Assembly (NCBI GenBank): GCA_003024985.2
Contig: PXIH01S0005057.1
Direction: 5' to 3' (one strand)
Length of the DNA: 11,177 bases
From: Euperipatoides rowelli
Taxonomy: Eukaryota > Onychophora > Udeonychophora > Euonychophora > Peripatopsidae
Shown here: positions 8,534 through 11,177 of the stretch, piece after piece
Layout: every line of letters begins with the position of its first letter
How positions within the stretch are numbered: position 1 is the first letter of the stretch
Notes under the pieces: generated by a model
The model's database searches: none
Seen by the model: only the letters and a program-made list of their open reading frames with translations
Told to the model about the DNA's origin: nothing
Made by a program: the position numbers and the translations under genes

Positions 8534-8802
8534 TCAAGACAGCACATCGACCATAACATTAAACTTTCCTTTCCTATGTTTAATTTCGTAATTATATTCA
8601 GTTAACAGTATTANCCACCTTGCTAACCTACTTGATGCATCCTTCAGGTTTAATAGCCATGTTAAAGCCGAGTGATCCGTCTCAATCACAAACTTTGCCC
8701 CATATAAATATCCTCTGAATCTCTTCACTCCCCATACTTTAGCAAACAACTCCAATTGCGTTATCGGGTAATTTTTTCAGCTTTTCTGAGGCTCCTGCTT
8801 GC
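8534..8802 (-). pseudogene. RNase H domain, interrupted
   Basis: RNase H removes the RNA strand during reverse transcription. Its first catalytic Asp lies at the end of the RT frame (LRTDAS, residues 270-275 there). Just after that frame stops, coding-like sequence continues past the TAA at 8805-8803 and then shifts frame near 8775. The longest clean piece starts at 8755 (a TTG, not a true start), with the Glu in LELFA and the Asp in ETDHSALTWLL (residue 27). The fourth acidic position is in MVDVLS (residue 70), where the usual ADALSR reads VDVLS, followed by a TGA stop. Base 8614 is undetermined. Catalytic residues survive by inspection, but the chain is broken. Confidence 0.8.
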
Positions 8803-9696
8803 TTAAGCTATCACATGTTCCTGCCCTTCATGTAGCTCTTGAATCAGTACCACCACAATGCTTTTCAATGAAGCATCTGTCCTTAGCGTGAACTGCAACT
8901 CAAAATCAGGTACTTGTAAAATTGGTGGTGACATGAGTGCCAATTTGAGTACCTGGAATGCTCCCTCTTGCTCCTTCTTCCACTTCACACCTTTCTTCTT
9001 CAAATCATTTAGGGGTTGAGCTATGGCAGCAAATTCTGGTATGAATTTTTGGTACCATCCGGTTAGTCCTAGAAAACTNATCACCTCTTTGATGTTACAT
9101 GGTCTTGCAAACTCCTGGACTGCCATGATTTTCTCCGGATTAACCTCCAACCTTTTTTGACTCCACATATGCCCCAAAAATTTGGTATTTTCACATGCAA
9201 AACTGCACTTTGAGAGCTTCACCTCTATGCCTGCATCATAAATAAGATTCAACACCTTTTCCAGATCATGAAAAGGTGCCTCATAGCTCCTTGAGTACAC
9301 TATGATATCATCAATGTAGTTATACACAATCTTGCCTATTACATATCTCAGCACCTCCGCCATCACCCTACAAAATGTTGACCCTGCATTTCTGAATGGC
9401 ATGCGTTCAAATTGATAAAGACTGTCTGCTGTTATGAACAAAGTCTTGGGAATGTCAAGTTGGTCTACCTCGATTGCCCAGTACCCACTAGTCAGGTCAA
9501 GACCAGAAACCACCTTCACTCCTGCTAGTCCATCCAGAATCTCATGGATTATGGGGACTGGAAGCTTATCATCCACGGTAACTTTGTTGAGCCCCCTATA
9601 GTCCACGAAGAACCTGTATTCCTCCGACTGCTTCTTTCTGACTAAAACGACTGGTGATGCCCAATTTGAAGTGCTTTTACTTATGACACCCAACTC
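8803..9696 (-). pseudogene. Reverse transcriptase domain, longest intact pol piece
   Basis: This is the RNA-directed DNA polymerase core, open for nearly 300 codons. Counting from the TTG at 9693: SNWASPVVLVRKK (residues 9-21) is the conserved N-terminal block, and LDLTSGYW (65-72) is motif A with the first catalytic Asp at 66. MPFRNAGSTF (98-107) is motif B, and YIDDIIVYS (126-134) is motif C with the catalytic pair D128-D129. FLGH, FLGLTGWYQKFI and LRTDAS mark the thumb, connection and RNase H start. Motif B is two residues shorter than the usual PFGLKNA form, probably a 6-bp deletion. One codon (residue 205, base 9079) is undetermined. The start is only where the frame opens. Upstream homology lies in another frame, so a frameshift precedes it near 9697-9700. 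Confidence 0.9.
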
Positions 9697-9743
9697 TTAA
9701 TATTTCCCTGACTTGTTCTCTTATCACTGCCTTAAGCTTTGGA

Positions 9744-10301
9744 TTATACTGGTATTGGTTTCTCACCTATAGTGATTATTTTATGCTTCAGGATATTTGT
9801 TTTCCCTGGTTTATCCGAAAAGCATTTGCGATTCTTCCTCAGGAAATCTCCCAAATATTTGCTATCTTCTTCTTCCAATCCTGTTGCATTACCAACCACT
9901 TTTTTTAAATCTTCTTCAAATTTAATATCATCCATATCAATCTCCATTCTATTTACTATTAGCTCCTTTGTGATCTCCTTGGTTTCTTCTGTCAACACTG
10001 CATTATCATCAGTGATGTCTATCCACTCATGTTCATCATGAAATATATCACCATTTTTGTGATCAGTGCTCTTTTCTTCATCCTCACTCCTATCCATATT
10101 AATTATGAGTTCCTGCCACTCCTATGCATCAAAGAACTCCTTTAACACTAGTCCCTTATTTTTCAACAAAATACTGTGGTCTTCCTGGTCGTACACCACT
10201 GCATAATTCACCAGAAAGTCTACACCCAATATTATTTCTGTATTCTGACTAGCTAATAGATTGAAACTACAGTAGGTACACAAAAGATAGCCCCTCTGAA
10301 A
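9744..10301 (-). pseudogene. Protease C-terminal half and acidic linker to RT
   Basis: It stays in the same frame as the protease active-site piece, after the TAA at 10304-10302. ILGVDFL (10232-10212) is the second conserved motif of retropepsins, with the hydrophobic-G-hydrophobic-D pattern. A TAG at 10124-10122 interrupts, then a clean stretch starts at an ATG (10097). It is strongly acidic (SEDEEKS, DITDDN, EEDLKK, EEEDSKY) and ends KHKIITIGEKPIPV, the segment that normally precedes the RT fingers in Ty3/Gypsy. It terminates at TAA 9746-9744. The next ~50 bases to the RT frame hold pol-like coding in another frame, so at least two indels lie between. Confidence 0.7.
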
Positions 10302-10527
10302 TTAAATCTCACACTCACCACCCTTTCCTGTTCTCAACCTTGTTAAATTATCTGCTAGTGTTACATCAATATCTTCTTTTACTAGTAATCTAGGACCGTA
10401 GCCCACATCCCATGTTCCGTTAGCCCAAATATACTGCCACACGGCCAATGAAATGAAGCTTGTATCGGCTCCCGTATTTAGCCTCCCCCAAAATACACCA
10501 ACCATATATGTTTAACTTGAACAGAGG
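10302..10527 (-). pseudogene. Retropepsin (protease) active-site region with Asp-to-Asn change
   Basis: The aspartic protease would cut the Gag-Pol polyprotein. PLFKLNIYG (10527-10501) is a typical strand before the active site. The frame then shifts, and LNTGADTSFIS follows, where the family has D-T/S-G-A. The catalytic position is Asn, codon AAT at 10478-10476, one transition from Asp GAT. Further along, LTRLRTGKGGE precedes a TAA at 10304-10302. Loss of the only catalytic Asp would inactivate this half of the dimeric enzyme even without the frameshift. The ATG at 10505 sits inside the domain and is not a true start. Confidence 0.7.
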
Positions 10528-10800
10528 CTGGGCTCTAATCTCAGCTACCCTGTATACACTTTCTCCTATATACCCTTGATCCCAGGGCCTGAATGCTAAA
10601 GAAAAAAGTGGGGGTACTAAAAGAGGAAGGTCTGTGTGCCACGCACACAGACCTTCTAGGAGCAGAGTCCCAGTGGGGGGAGTAACACCCCTCCTCATTT
10701 TTTTTAGTTTTAAGAGTGGTTTATGCTTTCTCATTCTAAAATTCATATTACTATGAGGAAAATCATGTAAAATTTTCAAAATATGGCTTCTTATCACAAG
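10528..10800. other. Region where gag should lie; repeat-derived, no gag seen
   Basis: Going upstream from the protease on the minus strand I find no nucleocapsid zinc knuckle (CX2CX4HX4C) and no gag-like helical stretch. One minus frame stays open from 10797 through the protease edge, but its product contains the translated foldback repeat (10602-10705), so I do not treat it as a gene. A pyrimidine run ending TTTAG just downstream of the foldback on the minus strand resembles a splice acceptor but lacks other support. Confidence 0.5.
10602..10705. repeat. Foldback (MITE-like) element with nested hairpin
   Basis: The centre is a 14-bp stem with one break-free arm at each side (10626-10639 and 10643-10656) and a 3-nt CAC loop, built around GTCTGTGTGC. 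The outer ends are imperfectly complementary: AAAAAAGTGGGGGTACT on the left against AGTAACACCCCTCCTC plus an eight-T run on the right. A compact self-complementary unit in the middle of a transposon remnant fits a miniature inverted-repeat element or a structured retroposon. No target duplication or family name can be assigned. Confidence 0.45.
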
Positions 10801-10870
10801 AGGACTTTATTTTAGCAAACCAAATACCATCATATTAACTCAGTTAACTAGAGTAAAAGTGGGAGTAATA

Positions 10871-11046
10871 TGTAGGCTATATATTGTGTATACAGTGCAT
10901 ACTGTATATATGTACAGTATATAAAATGTATACACTGTATACAGTATGTACTGCTGAATTTATTGCAATAATGTATACAGCATATAAACTGCTGTTATAC
11001 AATTCCTACCATAGTAAACTGTGTGTATATACGATATAGTATATAT
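10871..11046. repeat. Cryptic palindromic repeat tract (GTATAC/ACAGTA words)
   Basis: Interleaved copies of GTATACA, ATACTGTATA, TACAGTATAT and CACTGTATACAGTAT fill about 175 bases without forming a clean tandem array. Almost every word is its own reverse complement or the complement of a neighbour. Similar words occur near 3450-3510, suggesting a genome-wide low-complexity class. Confidence 0.6.
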
Positions 11047-11177
11047 ACCGTACCCTGTGGCAGAAATAGGGCGACACGACGGCATTGTCGCAGAAAATGA
11101 ATAGTCACTTGCAGAAAGATTTTGAAGTATCGAGTTCGGAATTCGTTCAGCGAGTTGAAATCATCAAGGTGAAATGC
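11047..11177. other. Less AT-rich edge segment, open on both strands
   Basis: This stretch is more balanced in base content and contains several CG dinucleotides (CGACACGACGGC, ATCGAG, AGCGAG). On the plus strand an ATG at 11097 with A at -3 opens a frame of 27 codons (MNSHLQKDFEV...) that runs off the window. On the minus strand one frame is open from the edge to a TAA at 10997-10995, 60 codons. Neither product resembles a family I know. It may be the first bases of an exon or of another dispersed repeat. Confidence 0.3.

Larger units (their letters stand above)
6284..10527 (-). mobile_element. Degenerate Ty3/Gypsy LTR retrotransposon, 5' part missing
   Basis: The order from high to low coordinate is protease, linker, reverse transcriptase, RNase H, integrase, polypurine tract, 3' LTR. 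Integrase after RT/RNase H separates Ty3/Gypsy from Ty1/Copia. A GPY-type module in the integrase C-terminus fits Metaviridae. I cannot name the clade. Pol is broken by stops and frameshifts, and there is no env-like frame between pol and the LTR. No gag, primer-binding site or second LTR appears before the right edge, so the 5' end is truncated, displaced by other insertions or outside the window. The right limit given is the last base with pol-like coding. The bases just outside the LTR are AAATA (6279-6283), but the matching target duplication at the other end cannot be seen. Confidence 0.85.

Noticed and set aside
9739-10041. Plus-strand 100-codon frame
   Set aside because: Serine- and leucine-rich shadow of the acidic minus-strand linker; the minus strand has the conserved pol motifs.
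10420-10797. Minus-strand 125-codon frame as an independent gene
   Set aside because: It runs through the foldback repeat, ends out of frame inside the protease region and has no recognisable domain. Only its last part near 10527-10501 looks pol-like.
1-11177. tRNA, rRNA, CRISPR or prokaryotic operon
   Set aside because: No cloverleaf with a B-box, no rRNA-like conserved blocks, no regularly spaced direct repeats, and no compact ribosome-binding-site-led genes were seen on either strand.

Overview
The window looks like non-coding nuclear DNA from an invertebrate animal. It is AT-rich, has long stretches without genes, and carries a eukaryotic splice acceptor with a poly(A) site. A decayed Ty3/Gypsy LTR retrotransposon (Metaviridae type) fills much of the right half. 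The many TACTGTA/GTATACAGT tracts and the TGACCTTGACCTTTG motif gave me an impression of a marine arthropod such as a decapod crustacean. That is a weak guess, because nothing here is diagnostic of a lineage. No prokaryotic gene organisation, rRNA, tRNA or CRISPR array was seen.

Layout. Bases 1-3581 are AT-rich with only small palindromes. On the minus strand, 3582-3805 reads as the last exon of a split host gene: branch-point-like sequence, long pyrimidine tract, CAG acceptor, a 32-codon lysine/arginine-rich C-terminus, stop, ATTAAA and a GU-rich run. Bases 3806-5841 are non-coding, with one weak candidate exon, a GC-rich island and a Met-less open stretch. Bases 5842-6105 are an old partial LTR. 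A 404-bp LTR lies at 6284-6687, with perfect 8-bp terminal inverted repeats (TGTTGTAG...CTACAACA) and a polypurine tract abutting it at 6688-6694. From 7084 to 10527, all on the minus strand, lie the remains of pol in the order protease, acidic linker, reverse transcriptase, RNase H, integrase (zinc finger, catalytic core, GPY-type C-terminus).

The element is dead as read. Pol is spread over all three minus frames with several in-frame stops. The protease catalytic Asp is Asn and a short deletion lies near RT motif B. No gag, primer-binding site or 5' LTR was found before the right edge. Where gag should be there is a foldback repeat (10602-10705) and then an AT palindrome tract (10871-11046). 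The last ~120 bases are less AT-rich and open on both strands, possibly the edge of another repeat or exon.

I did not find a convincing undescribed system. The points most worth a second look are the compact TATA-less promoter-like cluster inside the LTR (ETS, CRE, YY1 and nuclear-receptor motifs), the partial LTR next to it that lacks exactly that block, and the terminal exon with its poly(A) architecture.
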